Origin: Candidatus Woesearchaeota archaeon
Lineage (GTDB): Archaea > Nanobdellota > Nanobdellia > Woesearchaeales > JACPJR01
Assembly (NCBI GenBank): GCA_016187565.1
Contig: JACPJR010000001.1
Span: forward strand, 1-49,202
Length of the DNA: 49,202 nucleotides
Direction: 5' to 3'
Both the position numbers and the translations under genes were made by a program. Shown piece after piece: positions 23,977-32,840 of this stretch. The notes beneath the pieces were generated by a model. That model had not been told where the DNA came from. It did not search any database and saw only the letters and a list, made by a program, of their open reading frames with translations. Position 1 is the stretch's first letter; the number at the start of each line of letters is the position of its first letter.

Positions 23977-25131
23977 TTATTTCTTTTTGACAAGGCTCAC
24001 CAGTTTTTCTAAGGTTCGTGAAAGCTTATTTCGCTTTTTATTGAACTCTTCCAGTTTTTCCTCTAATCCTTTGATATGCTCTGTTACGGTTGTTGAACGT
24101 GAGCTAATGTCAAACAGTAATGCTTTTTTTGTTAATTCCTTTAATTCTTTTCGTAAAGCATCTCTTTCTTTATCAATCTTTCCAATTGTTTCTTCCATTA
24201 CACTTTTCTTTTCGAGGAATGCGTTAAACTCCTGTGCAATGTCTGTTGTTTTGTTCATATCCTTTGTTAAAAACTCTTTTTTTTCTTTGAGCTTTCTGAC
24301 AATTGCTTTCTGGATTTCAAGTACTTTCTCTTCATGTCCTTTACTCTCTGCAATGAGCTTGGTAATCGTATCCTTTTTTGCTTGGATCTTTTGTTCAATG
24401 TCTGTTGCCTGTTTTGTTAAGTTGGTAATATGATCTTCGCTTACTTTAATAGTCTTATCATCAGTATTTACTTCTTCTTTGATTTTGTCAATTAAATCAC
24501 GATATTGATCAAGCTTGTTTTTCAGAATTTTCTCCTGCTCTTGCATAGTTGCCATCTTGAGCATGGTCTCGCTCAGCCGTTTTTCCTCACCGCTAATTCC
24601 GCTAATGACATCCTTGAATCTTCGTTGCTCTCTCTCGACAACTTTATGAAGTTCCAGAATTTTTTGATGGAAAAGCTCCTCTTGCTTTGCCATCTCAGCA
24701 TCAATATTCTTTTTGATATCGTCGTACTTCTCAAGCTGTTCTAATTCGTCCTTGACATGAGAAGCCCGAGACTCCATTTTTTGCTTGAGTTCCTCAAATC
24801 GTGCTTTGATTTCATCAAGGCTTATTGTTTCTTGGTCAAGATTTATCAAGGCCGTCTTTACTTTTCTTACAAAGAGGTCCTTATGTTTCTGGAAATCATC
24901 TTCTTTCTTTTCAATGTCTTTTTTGGTTAACTTTCTAACAACAAGATAGGTTGTGGCCAGTTTATACTCAATACTGAGCAATCTTTCTTCTTCTAAGAAT
25001 TCAGCCCATTCTTCGATAACAGGAACAAGGACGCCAAGCTCTTTTGCAGCGTCAGCAACAGAAATACGTTTTCGTTCTTCAACTAACTTTACGAGCTTAT
25101 CAACACCCGTTTCAATCATCGCATTCTTCAT
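23977..25131 (-). CDS. Coiled-coil protein with N-terminal winged helix
   Basis: A 384-residue protein. Residues about 5-65 look like a winged helix (VDKLVKLVEERKRISVADAA, then LGVLVPVIEEWAEFLEEERL). From about 75 to the end it is an almost unbroken, strongly charged coiled coil (repeats such as EKKEDDFQKHKDLFVRK and KIQAKKDTITKLIAE), with no membrane segment. GAGG eight bases before ATG 25131 supports the start. It sits between the pilin-like genes and the ATPase in the pilus operon. I infer a cytoplasmic structural or assembly factor of the pilus machine; a role in chromosome or membrane organisation is also possible. Confidence 0.6.
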   Translation of the reverse strand: MKNAMIETGVDKLVKLVEERKRISVADAAKELGVLVPVIEEWAEFLEEERLLSIEYKLATTYLVVRKLTKKDIEKKEDDFQKHKDLFVRKVKTALINLDQETISLDEIKARFEELKQKMESRASHVKDELEQLEKYDDIKKNIDAEMAKQEELFHQKILELHKVVEREQRRFKDVISGISGEEKRLSETMLKMATMQEQEKILKNKLDQYRDLIDKIKEEVNTDDKTIKVSEDHITNLTKQATDIEQKIQAKKDTITKLIAESKGHEEKVLEIQKAIVRKLKEKKEFLTKDMNKTTDIAQEFNAFLEKKSVMEETIGKIDKERDALRKELKELTKKALLFDISSRSTTVTEHIKGLEEKLEEFNKKRNKLSRTLEKLVSLVKKK

Positions 25132-25254
25132 TCGTGTGTTCCTCTCTTATCCGCCGATTATCTCCATGAATACTTCACAGGTAGAGTTCTCCTTCATTTA
25201 AATAGTTTTCGTAACCAATTCTTTCATCGTACCATCTATATGCTGTCTTTTGGA

Positions 25255-26223
25255 TTAGGGGGTGAAAACCATATTTTGCGGTATCCCATAGTAATTTAAT
25301 CTTCCACTTTCATTATCGATGAGAACCCAATCAGGTGTTTGGTTGATTCTATAAATGGGGCTTGGCTCAACCCCGTTCCAATAGTAAAAGTCAACAATAG
25401 TCCTATTTTTAATAAACCTTATCTCACTAATATTGGCAACAGCAACAAGGCTTTCTATACCATAAGGAGATGGCGTTAAGTTATATTCAAAACGCATGAG
25501 AAAACTGGGTGAAATATTGGTAGCAATGTAGTACCCTTTACTGATGTGCTCCATCAGTGGTGAGGTATCATTTCCAATGACAAAGACATTTATCGGACTC
25601 TTGACAATGCGGTTAAATTCTGTTCCTTCGCTCTTGATGCTATAGATCGGATCATCAAAATCAGTGATATTAATCTGTGTTTTTGTGCTGGTATTTACTT
25701 CCCATTGTGCTAATCCTTTTGTATCCACAACGGTGAAACTGATGTTAAGGTCAACGGTAACAAACCACGGATCTTCTTGGTAGAGCGTAACGTTAATATT
25801 TGAAAAACTGATGTTTACCCCAATTTCATTTCCTTCTTGATTAATAGCTTCCAACCATCTGGTCAAATGAGAGTCATTAATAAAGAGCATTGGATCTCCA
25901 AATAAGGTGCCGTTCATGACAAGCTCGGTAAAGGCCTCTTGCGTATTGCTGAGATAGGTTTGGTTTTGCGATGTGTATGCTTGTAGTGCTAAGAAGCTTC
26001 GAAACGAGGCTATGTATAACGCCCGTTCAAGATCTCGGTTCACATCTTTAATAAACGAGTTCATGGTAAGCACCCGTGTTTCGATGACATAAGCCCGTTC
26101 TCTCAAGCTATACTGAGTTCTTATGGTTACTGCGAAGACCGCAAGCCCTATCAATAAAACAGCAATAATCGTAAAAAACATTCCCCGTTTGTTCTGATGT
26201 ATCTTCTTCATATGTCGTATCAT
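25255..26223 (-). CDS. Pilin-like membrane-anchored protein of the pilus operon
   Basis: A 322-residue protein. The N-terminus KIHQNKRGMFFTIIAVLLIG is a short basic stretch, Gly, then a single hydrophobic helix (about residues 15-33), as in class III signal peptides of pseudopilins. The remainder is extracellular, largely beta in character with many Asn-x-Ser/Thr sequons (NQT, NGT, NDS, NIS) and an amphipathic helix right after the membrane segment. It lies 38 bp after the vWFA protein gene. I infer a minor pilin or pilus-tip protein. No close family is recognised. Confidence 0.6.
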   Translation of the reverse strand: MIRHMKKIHQNKRGMFFTIIAVLLIGLAVFAVTIRTQYSLRERAYVIETRVLTMNSFIKDVNRDLERALYIASFRSFLALQAYTSQNQTYLSNTQEAFTELVMNGTLFGDPMLFINDSHLTRWLEAINQEGNEIGVNISFSNINVTLYQEDPWFVTVDLNISFTVVDTKGLAQWEVNTSTKTQINITDFDDPIYSIKSEGTEFNRIVKSPINVFVIGNDTSPLMEHISKGYYIATNISPSFLMRFEYNLTPSPYGIESLVAVANISEIRFIKNRTIVDFYYWNGVEPSPIYRINQTPDWVLIDNESGRLNYYGIPQNMVFTP

Positions 26224-26261
26224 TTGTGTAATTACTCGTCCTGCAGTATTTAGTTATGTAT

Positions 26262-29200
26262 TTATTGCCATACCCGTACTTCTACCATGGTAGGCCCATG
26301 TAAGTAGGGAACTCGGGAAATTCTCGAGACTTCTACGACTAATCCGGTGGTATTAAATCGGATATCAGTTTTGTTATTTGCATTGAAATCAATCTTGTTG
26401 AGAAGCTGGTAAACCACATCTTGATAGGAATCATTGATATTATAGGAAACCATCGTACTCGTAAAAGAACAGGCGTTGCTTCCAAGATAATTTTCCGGTA
26501 CGGTAAGGTTTGACGTACCTGCTATTTCATGTTCAATCTCCCAGGTGCATCCTTCTGAAAGTGGGTATACTTCAGAGTAAGGAACAAGCGTGTTTAACAT
26601 GCCGGTGTAGATTAAGGAGTTGTTTGCAGAACATTCCTGACTGCTTGAAGGATCATTACCTATGGTAAGCGTAATATTATTGGTCGTATTAGAGGCAACC
26701 ATTCCATAGGGGATTGTTACCTCGAAAGGATCTCCTAAGGTACTGTAGGTTTGGCCATACAAGGTCAGATTATAGGCTATATTGTTGTTTACCGTTAATA
26801 GTCGTGTCCAGTATGAACCTGAGTAGGAAGTAATCTTTGCATTGATTACCCTAAATGCATCTCCGACTGGTAGTTCTTGGCTGCAATTGGTATTTCCATT
26901 TCTGCGGTCAAAATCAAGAGAGATCTCTCCGTATTCTATGGGATCAAGCTCTGGAGTAAAATTTATTTTAATGTAGGAATCTGGATAGAGCTTTGTTGCC
27001 GTAATATCGCTACTGACGTTTGCCTGTTGTCCTGAGTACGTCACATTCAGAATGTCTTCTGAAAGGTTGCTATAGGCCTCTAAAAGTTCTTCATAGCTTC
27101 CGGCATAGAAGTAGGTTCCATTTCCAGACTGACTCATGTTTCGTAAGAAAAATTCAGTATACAGAACTTCTGGACCAAAGCCAATAGTGTCAACCCTGAT
27201 GGAATAGTTCTTCCATGCAATATTTGCCGATTTATTGGCCGATAACCCGGGACCTACATACTGCTCGCCAAGCGAAGGAATGGTCATATTTTTCCCATAG
27301 AATTCAGCATCACAGCTTGGTACGGTTGGTACTCCGTCAGTCATCATGATGATGAATTTTGCTCGATCTGCTGAACTTAAATTTGCCGTGAGATTGATCG
27401 CTTTGTACATACCGCAGCAGATGCATGTTTGGAGTAGCCATGTTTGGTTCCAGGTTGTTTGAAGGTACTGGTTCACTAAAGAAAGATTTGTCGTAAAGTT
27501 CAACCAGCCACTGACCCCATCATCTGTATGTGTATAGTTGACATATTGCTCATCCATTGTTTGGGTAAAAGTAACCATACCGCTACTATCATCACCATCA
27601 AAAGGAAGGTCCCAATAGGTACCATTGGTGCATGGTCCTGTGGTTGTATTTGCCAAAAAACCAGGCCCGGCAAAATCTACCAACCCAATCTTATTACCGC
27701 TTACATTTAAAATCGTGTTGATAAAGAAGGAAACTGCATTCTTCAGTGCCTCAACTTTCTTGACATTGGTATAATTCTGAAATGCCGTATAGTCTCCAAA
27801 CGGTCTTTGGAAAACATCAATGGGATCAGAGGCTTTTTCTGTACCCACAAAAATGGTTGCGTTGTACTCTTTAAAACCAATTACTGGTAAATTTCCCTCA
27901 TTGACAATCAGAAAGGAGGGAGTCATAGTACAGGTGAGATTAACGATAAATCCATCAACATTCTCAGGATCAGTAAATCCAAAGAGATAGCTGACATTAG
28001 AAACTATTCCCGGTACAGGGACTTGTGCTGTTGCTAGGTAAAGCTCATTTAAGGTAGTGCCATTATAGGGGAAGGTTGTTGTATTTCTTGGTCCGAAGGT
28101 AACATTCCCACTGGTAACTGTATCTGGATAGATTCTTGGCGTGGTGAGATCAGTTTCAAGACTGTAACCAGAGAGAGCAGTCACATTACACCCGAGAAAG
28201 AAAAGAGTGCCAGCAACTGCACCGTCAAAGCCAGTGGTGTTGCTCATGGTCATGACGCGAAGCGACATATTGAGGGTTACTGAATCATTGATGACATGGT
28301 CTCTAAACATACTGAAGCTTTTACCCTGCTCTTCAACATATGTTCTGTTGACAACCTCTTGTGGACAATAGGAAACGGCTTGTTGGTAGCTACAGATGGT
28401 TTGTTTGGTTATGGGATGGGTGCCTTGGACTGCATAGTCTGTTTCTCGATAGCCATCAACCATGCACCACTCCATACTTCCTGAGAAATCATTGACCAGA
28501 ACAACATCAGCGTTCCCATTAAGCAGAAATTCACTAAAATTTGCAAATCCAAAACGGAAGGGAACAGTACTTTTCGTGAATGCATTATAATTAATGACAC
28601 CCCCTAGATAGGTACTATTGAGTCTTATCTGCTGGGGAGGGGTTGCATTCTCTTCACTATACACTGTCGTATTAGCAACGCTGAAGACCAGTACTTGTGA
28701 ACTATTACTAAAGTTTACCCAATAGTTAAGGTAGATCTCCATTCCGGTTAATGTTCCTGGAACATAGAAGGATGAGAAGACATTAATTAAGCCGTTGATG
28801 CCAGGTAAAGGATAAACCCAACTCCCATTCTTTGCACTCAACTGGTAGTATTTTGGATTAATCAGTTGATTGGTTTCATATCTTACTCGGATAAATCCTC
28901 CAGCCACAAATGCATCACTTAGTGTTCCAGAGGCAAAGGCTAAGGTAAAGTTGTTCTGGTTTCCATATCCTTTCACCAGAGAAGAAGCGCAGGAGGTCAC
29001 ATTCCAATAATCTGCTGTGAGGTTACCCCCTATAGGTACCATATCGTTACAATGGATGTCATTAATAGAGAGGTTAAATGGCACTTCGAGATCACCCTCT
29101 ATCTCAACTGAAACAATGGTTGCATCGTCAGGAATATCGTCAATTACCTTGGTGATGTTTCCCTGGCCTTCAAAGCCACCAAAATAAGCATAACTGGAAA

Positions 29201-29705
29201 GTGTCCTATCGAGAATCTTGGTGAGGTGGACTTGTGTGGTAACACCTTCAACTGGTTTTCCTAATTCAATACCCGTTACCATCCGTTTAGAGGTAATGGT
29301 TGCTTTTGCTGTTGTTGTTTTATTTCTCTGGTAGACGGATTCTCCGCCAACAAGGACTTCAAAGCCATAACGTGATGGAATATACTTCTCAAGGATGGTT
29401 GCCGAGAGATTTCGAGCAAGCTCTGTTTCATTCTTGACTACATATATTCCAATCATTTCCAAAACACTTGCCGTGGTATCAGTTGCATCACTTCCATTGA
29501 TGAGATAGGCAAGATAAGAGCTTTCGAGTTCTCCCACTTTTATTGTTGCAAGAAAGTCAACAGCATCCTGTGAGCTATACGTAGACTGGAGAATTGGTTC
29601 TTCAGTCACCAAAAAAACAGTTAAGAGGATCATGCCGAGGACAAGGAGAGCAATGCCAAGGATTGCGTCTGTTACAAACAGTACACCTTTTTTTCGACGT
29701 GTCAT
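26262..29705 (-). CDS. Large vWFA-domain surface protein, likely pilus-associated adhesin
   Basis: A 1147-residue protein. The N-terminus TRRKKGVLFVTDAILGIALL is a basic stretch, Gly and hydrophobic helix resembling a class III (pilin-type) signal. A beta-rich Asn-glycosylation-sequon-dense region covers about 50-390. The von Willebrand factor A domain starts around 395 with VVLVNDFSGSMEW, where DFSGS is the metal-ion-dependent adhesion site, and contains large insertions; FIIMMTDGVPTVPSCDAEFY near 780 is the later conserved strand. A further beta-rich C-terminal region follows. Such proteins bind ligands through the metal site and cap pili or tether cells. It is flanked by pilin-like genes on both sides. 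I infer an adhesin; the target is unknown. Confidence 0.75.
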   Translation of the reverse strand: MTRRKKGVLFVTDAILGIALLVLGMILLTVFLVTEEPILQSTYSSQDAVDFLATIKVGELESSYLAYLINGSDATDTTASVLEMIGIYVVKNETELARNLSATILEKYIPSRYGFEVLVGGESVYQRNKTTTAKATITSKRMVTGIELGKPVEGVTTQVHLTKILDRTLSSYAYFGGFEGQGNITKVIDDIPDDATIVSVEIEGDLEVPFNLSINDIHCNDMVPIGGNLTADYWNVTSCASSLVKGYGNQNNFTLAFASGTLSDAFVAGGFIRVRYETNQLINPKYYQLSAKNGSWVYPLPGINGLINVFSSFYVPGTLTGMEIYLNYWVNFSNSSQVLVFSVANTTVYSEENATPPQQIRLNSTYLGGVINYNAFTKSTVPFRFGFANFSEFLLNGNADVVLVNDFSGSMEWCMVDGYRETDYAVQGTHPITKQTICSYQQAVSYCPQEVVNRTYVEEQGKSFSMFRDHVINDSVTLNMSLRVMTMSNTTGFDGAVAGTLFFLGCNVTALSGYSLETDLTTPRIYPDTVTSGNVTFGPRNTTTFPYNGTTLNELYLATAQVPVPGIVSNVSYLFGFTDPENVDGFIVNLTCTMTPSFLIVNEGNLPVIGFKEYNATIFVGTEKASDPIDVFQRPFGDYTAFQNYTNVKKVEALKNAVSFFINTILNVSGNKIGLVDFAGPGFLANTTTGPCTNGTYWDLPFDGDDSSGMVTFTQTMDEQYVNYTHTDDGVSGWLNFTTNLSLVNQYLQTTWNQTWLLQTCICCGMYKAINLTANLSSADRAKFIIMMTDGVPTVPSCDAEFYGKNMTIPSLGEQYVGPGLSANKSANIAWKNYSIRVDTIGFGPEVLYTEFFLRNMSQSGNGTYFYAGSYEELLEAYSNLSEDILNVTYSGQQANVSSDITATKLYPDSYIKINFTPELDPIEYGEISLDFDRRNGNTNCSQELPVGDAFRVINAKITSYSGSYWTRLLTVNNNIAYNLTLYGQTYSTLGDPFEVTIPYGMVASNTTNNITLTIGNDPSSSQECSANNSLIYTGMLNTLVPYSEVYPLSEGCTWEIEHEIAGTSNLTVPENYLGSNACSFTSTMVSYNINDSYQDVVYQLLNKIDFNANNKTDIRFNTTGLVVEVSRISRVPYLHGPTMVEVRVWQ

Positions 29706-29752
29706 TTTATTGTATCCTCTGTTACTTTATCCCTATTATGAGCGTATCACTA

Positions 29753-31279
29753 TTAGGTCCAGACTAAGAGAACCATGGCAACCGTGTCAGACTCATAGAT
29801 CGGTAAGCGTACGATCTTTGCCAAATGTTCAGATTCCATAGTGAAAACAGGATCACCACATTGCGTGGTAATAAAGTTTGCTGCTCCTTCTTTGAGTTCA
29901 TCTTCAATGGTTGGTTTTCCTTGGTAAGTTGCATTCATCCGGCCAAAATAATAGATCCTACTTCTCCCATAATCCCAGGATGCTATAGTCTCATGTGAAT
30001 TACATGATCCACCTCCCGAATAATTTCCAAGAGCCACATAATTCAATGCCCCTATATGGCTCCATACACATGTATGATCCCCATTGTAACTCATGTTTTC
30101 CCCTAGGCGAAAAGGCAATGCAGAGTCTTCTGCAATAATTGTCGTTGTGCCACTACTACTTACTCCTTTTAACTGAACGCTGAATGCATTATAGTTTCCA
30201 GTGCCTCGAATAGAACCTACCATAAATGTAGTAGCCATTGTGTTCGAAACAACTGGTTGTACTAATGAAAGGTCAGCTGTACTAAACTCAGGATCTTCAA
30301 AGAGTATAAATCCATACTTACTTGCATTATTGAGCAGGTCATTTAAGTCTCCGTTAATATCTCCGGTTGTGCTGTAAAGGTCAGCTCCTAAATCGATCAT
30401 TTCATCCCGCATAACACTATTCGTATTCCAATAGTATGCAGCATCGCTGGTTATATTGATGACAACTTCCGGACTTCCAATGCCACAGACCCCTCCGATT
30501 GAAACAAGATGCTCGTCAGGAATGTTGCCGTTGATCCTATAGGAATCTACCGTAACCTTTGAGGTTCCTACACAACTTGCTCCAGCATTACAGCTACTAT
30601 TCATAGAAATGGTTGTTGTTGGTGCAGTAAAGGGAAATAAGGTCGGAAAGCTGTACTCATACCATCCATCAGAAAATCCCTGGTCTCCCCTAGTTTGACT
30701 GATACCTCCAATAGTTACACTTACGTTTTGCATGGTCTGGCTTAGGTTTTCTTGGAAATGGTAGGTAAAGGTAAGATTCCCTTCGACTGGTAACCCTGAA
30801 TGACTCACATTGAGCCATCCTGAACCATCGGCTACCCAACACGAGGAGCTGTCACAGCCAGAAGAACCTCCCTTACTGGTAACGGTAAGGTTATTCAACA
30901 ACCCAGTCTCATTGATTCTTCGTTCATACTGTTGGAAGTACACAAAATAATCAAAAGAAGTTCCGAGCAATGTTCTTGTTTGGTCATAGTCAAGGCTGGC
31001 AAACTCAGCAACCTTACTCTCATTGATGCGATTATCACTGTTCGTAATCCCAATCCGACTGACATTCGTACTCGTCCAATTAAACGGATAGCCCCTGACC
31101 ATCAATTGATTTGCAATGATTTTTGCGTCAACCTTAAGGTCATTGTAGGAAAGCCCTTGTTTAGGGAAAAAGTTCATGTAGAATTCAAAAAAAACCAAGA
31201 CAACCACAATGAAGAGGACCATGGCTAGAATAAAGTCAAGATCCCATGCTTGTCCTTTTTGTTGTTTTAGTAGCGACAT
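29753..31279 (-). CDS. Large pilin-like surface protein
   Basis: A 508-residue protein. LKQQKGQAWDLDFILAMVLF at the N-terminus is a class III signal: basic residues, Gly, and a hydrophobic helix with Asp where pilins usually carry Glu5. The rest is extracellular, rich in Asn, Ser and Thr, with many N-glycosylation sequons and paired Cys (CDSSSC, CNAGASC), predicted mostly beta. The segment near residues 265-420 (VVINITSDAAYYWNTNSVM and later AALNYVALGNYSGGG-like turns) resembles a globular domain but I cannot name it. It is the third pilin-type protein in the operon and is probably a minor pilin carrying a large head. Confidence 0.6.
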   Translation of the reverse strand: MSLLKQQKGQAWDLDFILAMVLFIVVVLVFFEFYMNFFPKQGLSYNDLKVDAKIIANQLMVRGYPFNWTSTNVSRIGITNSDNRINESKVAEFASLDYDQTRTLLGTSFDYFVYFQQYERRINETGLLNNLTVTSKGGSSGCDSSSCWVADGSGWLNVSHSGLPVEGNLTFTYHFQENLSQTMQNVSVTIGGISQTRGDQGFSDGWYEYSFPTLFPFTAPTTTISMNSSCNAGASCVGTSKVTVDSYRINGNIPDEHLVSIGGVCGIGSPEVVINITSDAAYYWNTNSVMRDEMIDLGADLYSTTGDINGDLNDLLNNASKYGFILFEDPEFSTADLSLVQPVVSNTMATTFMVGSIRGTGNYNAFSVQLKGVSSSGTTTIIAEDSALPFRLGENMSYNGDHTCVWSHIGALNYVALGNYSGGGSCNSHETIASWDYGRSRIYYFGRMNATYQGKPTIEDELKEGAANFITTQCGDPVFTMESEHLAKIVRLPIYESDTVAMVLLVWT

Positions 31280-31324
31280 AGGTTATTTTCCCCAATGATG
31301 GCTGGCAGATAAGATCTGCTTATC

Positions 31325-31735
31325 CTACGAATTCAGGAACAATGTTCCTCCTCTATTGGAAAGGTTATTGTACTGCCCTAACACAAATAAGCCGGTTACT
31401 GGAGGTACAATACGGACATGCTCAAAATTCTTTGTTGTTATGATTAATCGTTCATTGGTCATCGTAACATTAAAATGGACTCCTTTGATAGTATCAGGAA
31501 CATAAAACTCGCGGAAATAATTAGGCTCGACTTCAGCAGCAAGATACAGCTCAGTTTGCAGAGAGAAAGCCAGGTCTCTACCTACATTAAATTCTTGTTG
31601 CTGTCGAAGCGTCTGAACTTCTTCTCCAACGATGATGAATATGAGTATCAAAACAAGAAAGCCAAATGCTATGAGCATGAAAAATTCAAAGGTTAATTGT
31701 GCTCGTTGCTTAGGAATCGGTAATCGTAACACCAT
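31325..31735 (-). CDS. Small pilin-like protein with class III signal
   Basis: A 136-residue protein. The signal PIPKQRAQLTFEFFMLIAFG carries the archaeal pilin pattern of basic residues, a small residue, Gln and Glu (QLTFE), then a hydrophobic helix. Cleavage is expected just before QLTFE. The C-terminal 90 residues form a compact beta-rich head. The start MVLRLPIP is preferred; an ATG nine codons upstream would lengthen the overlap with the preceding pilin gene from 26 to 53 bp. The overlap shows the two pilins are co-translated. Confidence 0.7.
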   Translation of the reverse strand: MVLRLPIPKQRAQLTFEFFMLIAFGFLVLILIFIIVGEEVQTLRQQQEFNVGRDLAFSLQTELYLAAEVEPNYFREFYVPDTIKGVHFNVTMTNERLIITTKNFEHVRIVPPVTGLFVLGQYNNLSNRGGTLFLNS

Positions 31736-32120
31736 TTTCGGTTGCCTGAATAACAATTTCATGGAACCCTGATACCGGAGAAAGTGAACCTGTTAAGTTT
31801 ATCCGAGAGATCTTAACCATATCAGAAATGCCTGCACGTGTTTCTAGGGTGAAAACAAGTGCATTACTGACGATCGTTACATTCTCAATGGCATCAGGAA
31901 AGTAAGCCTTCAACGTTGTTTTTGATGGTTCGCCTAGATAATAGACTTGATCGGCAGCTTCAATAATCTTGTCGCCAATGGCACTGGTCTGGGCAACACC
32001 AACATCTTCACTGCTCTCTGCAGACTGTAATGAGAAAATGTAAATAATAGGGATCAGTAAGAGAAGCGTAAATCCCATGAGGGTGAGGTATTCCATACTT
32101 ACTTGGGCTTTTCTCCACAT
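31710..32120 (-). CDS. Archaeal type IV pilin (QxSxE motif)
   Basis: A 136-residue protein. MWRKAQVSMEYLTLMGFTLL contains the QxSxEYL motif that follows the cleavage site of archaeal prepilins, processed by PibD/EppA-type peptidases. The hydrophobic helix packs into the fibre core, and the rest (about residues 40-136) is the exposed head. I place the start at 32120 because GAGG lies eight bases upstream; an ATG two codons earlier (32126) is possible but too close to that signal. It is probably a main structural subunit of the pilus built by the genes downstream. No prepilin peptidase is in this window. Confidence 0.78.
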   Translation of the reverse strand: MWRKAQVSMEYLTLMGFTLLLLIPIIYIFSLQSAESSEDVGVAQTSAIGDKIIEAADQVYYLGEPSKTTLKAYFPDAIENVTIVSNALVFTLETRAGISDMVKISRINLTGSLSPVSGFHEIVIQATENGVTITDS

Positions 32121-32152
32121 CTCCATGTCCTCTTTTTTTACTCATGCGAAGA

Positions 32153-32758
32153 TCATTGACCTTCAGCAATCTCACGAATGATTTTATCCCATTCGGTCTC
32201 ATGTCCTGAGTGCTCTTTATTTATCTCTTCTTTTTTAGTTACTTCGTTTGTTTCTTGTTTCTCTGTCTTTTTTGGTTGTTCATGTGCCTTTGTTTCTTCC
32301 TTCTTCTTTGTCTCTCGTTTACTGTGTTTATTATCGTCTCTTTCACTCTCTTCCTCTTTTTTTTGTTTTGTACCTTTTTCAGGAGTATGAACGCTCTCTT
32401 CCTTCTTTTCTTCTGTGTTATCCTCTAGTTCTTTTACTTCTTTGTTCTCTTCTTCTTTTCCTTCTTTTTTTTCCTGATGGTTATGCTCTTTACTGTCTTT
32501 TTCGTTATCTTTCTTTGGTGATTGTTCCTGAACCGGTTGTGGATGTACTGCTGCTTCTTGTTGAGGTTGGACAGTGACCTGCTCTTCAATGTTGTGTTTG
32601 AGTATGTCCTTGACCAAAAAATACCCACCGACAACAATAATTGCTATGATGCTTGGGTAAGCTGCGATAGGAAAAAACTTCACTAAGACAACAATGAGAC
32701 ATAATTCTAAAAGAATACAACTCTTAACCATGACTCTACTGAGATAGGGATTGACCAT
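32153..32758 (-). CDS. Membrane protein with long Lys/Glu-rich cytoplasmic tail
   Basis: A 201-residue protein. Two hydrophobic segments lie at about residues 10-28 and 33-50. From 60 to 185 it is low-complexity and highly charged (runs such as KKEGKEEENKEVKELEDNTE), then a short conserved-looking amphipathic end, ETEWDKIIREIAEGQ. It is the first gene of the pilus operon, with a TATA box about 60 bp upstream. I do not recognise a family. The C-terminal amphipathic motif after a flexible tether suggests a docking peptide for a cytoplasmic partner, perhaps the ATPase. Confidence 0.55.
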   Translation of the reverse strand: MVNPYLSRVMVKSCILLELCLIVVLVKFFPIAAYPSIIAIIVVGGYFLVKDILKHNIEEQVTVQPQQEAAVHPQPVQEQSPKKDNEKDSKEHNHQEKKEGKEEENKEVKELEDNTEEKKEESVHTPEKGTKQKKEEESERDDNKHSKRETKKKEETKAHEQPKKTEKQETNEVTKKEEINKEHSGHETEWDKIIREIAEGQ

Positions 32759-32815
32759 TTTCCGTCTTTTTTGTTTCTCTTTTCGAGAACGTCCTCTCCT
32801 GTCAAAGACGATTAA

Positions 32816-32831
32816 CCACTATATAAATCCT
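32816..32831 (-). promoter_or_regulatory. Promoter of the pilus operon
   Basis: On the minus strand AAGGATTTATATAGTG contains TTTATATA (32820-32827). Transcription would start near 32797, giving a leader of about 40 nt before the ATG at 32758. All following minus-strand genes to 20368 have short gaps or overlaps, so one long operon is likely. Confidence 0.6.
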
Positions 32832-32840
32832 TCGAACCAC

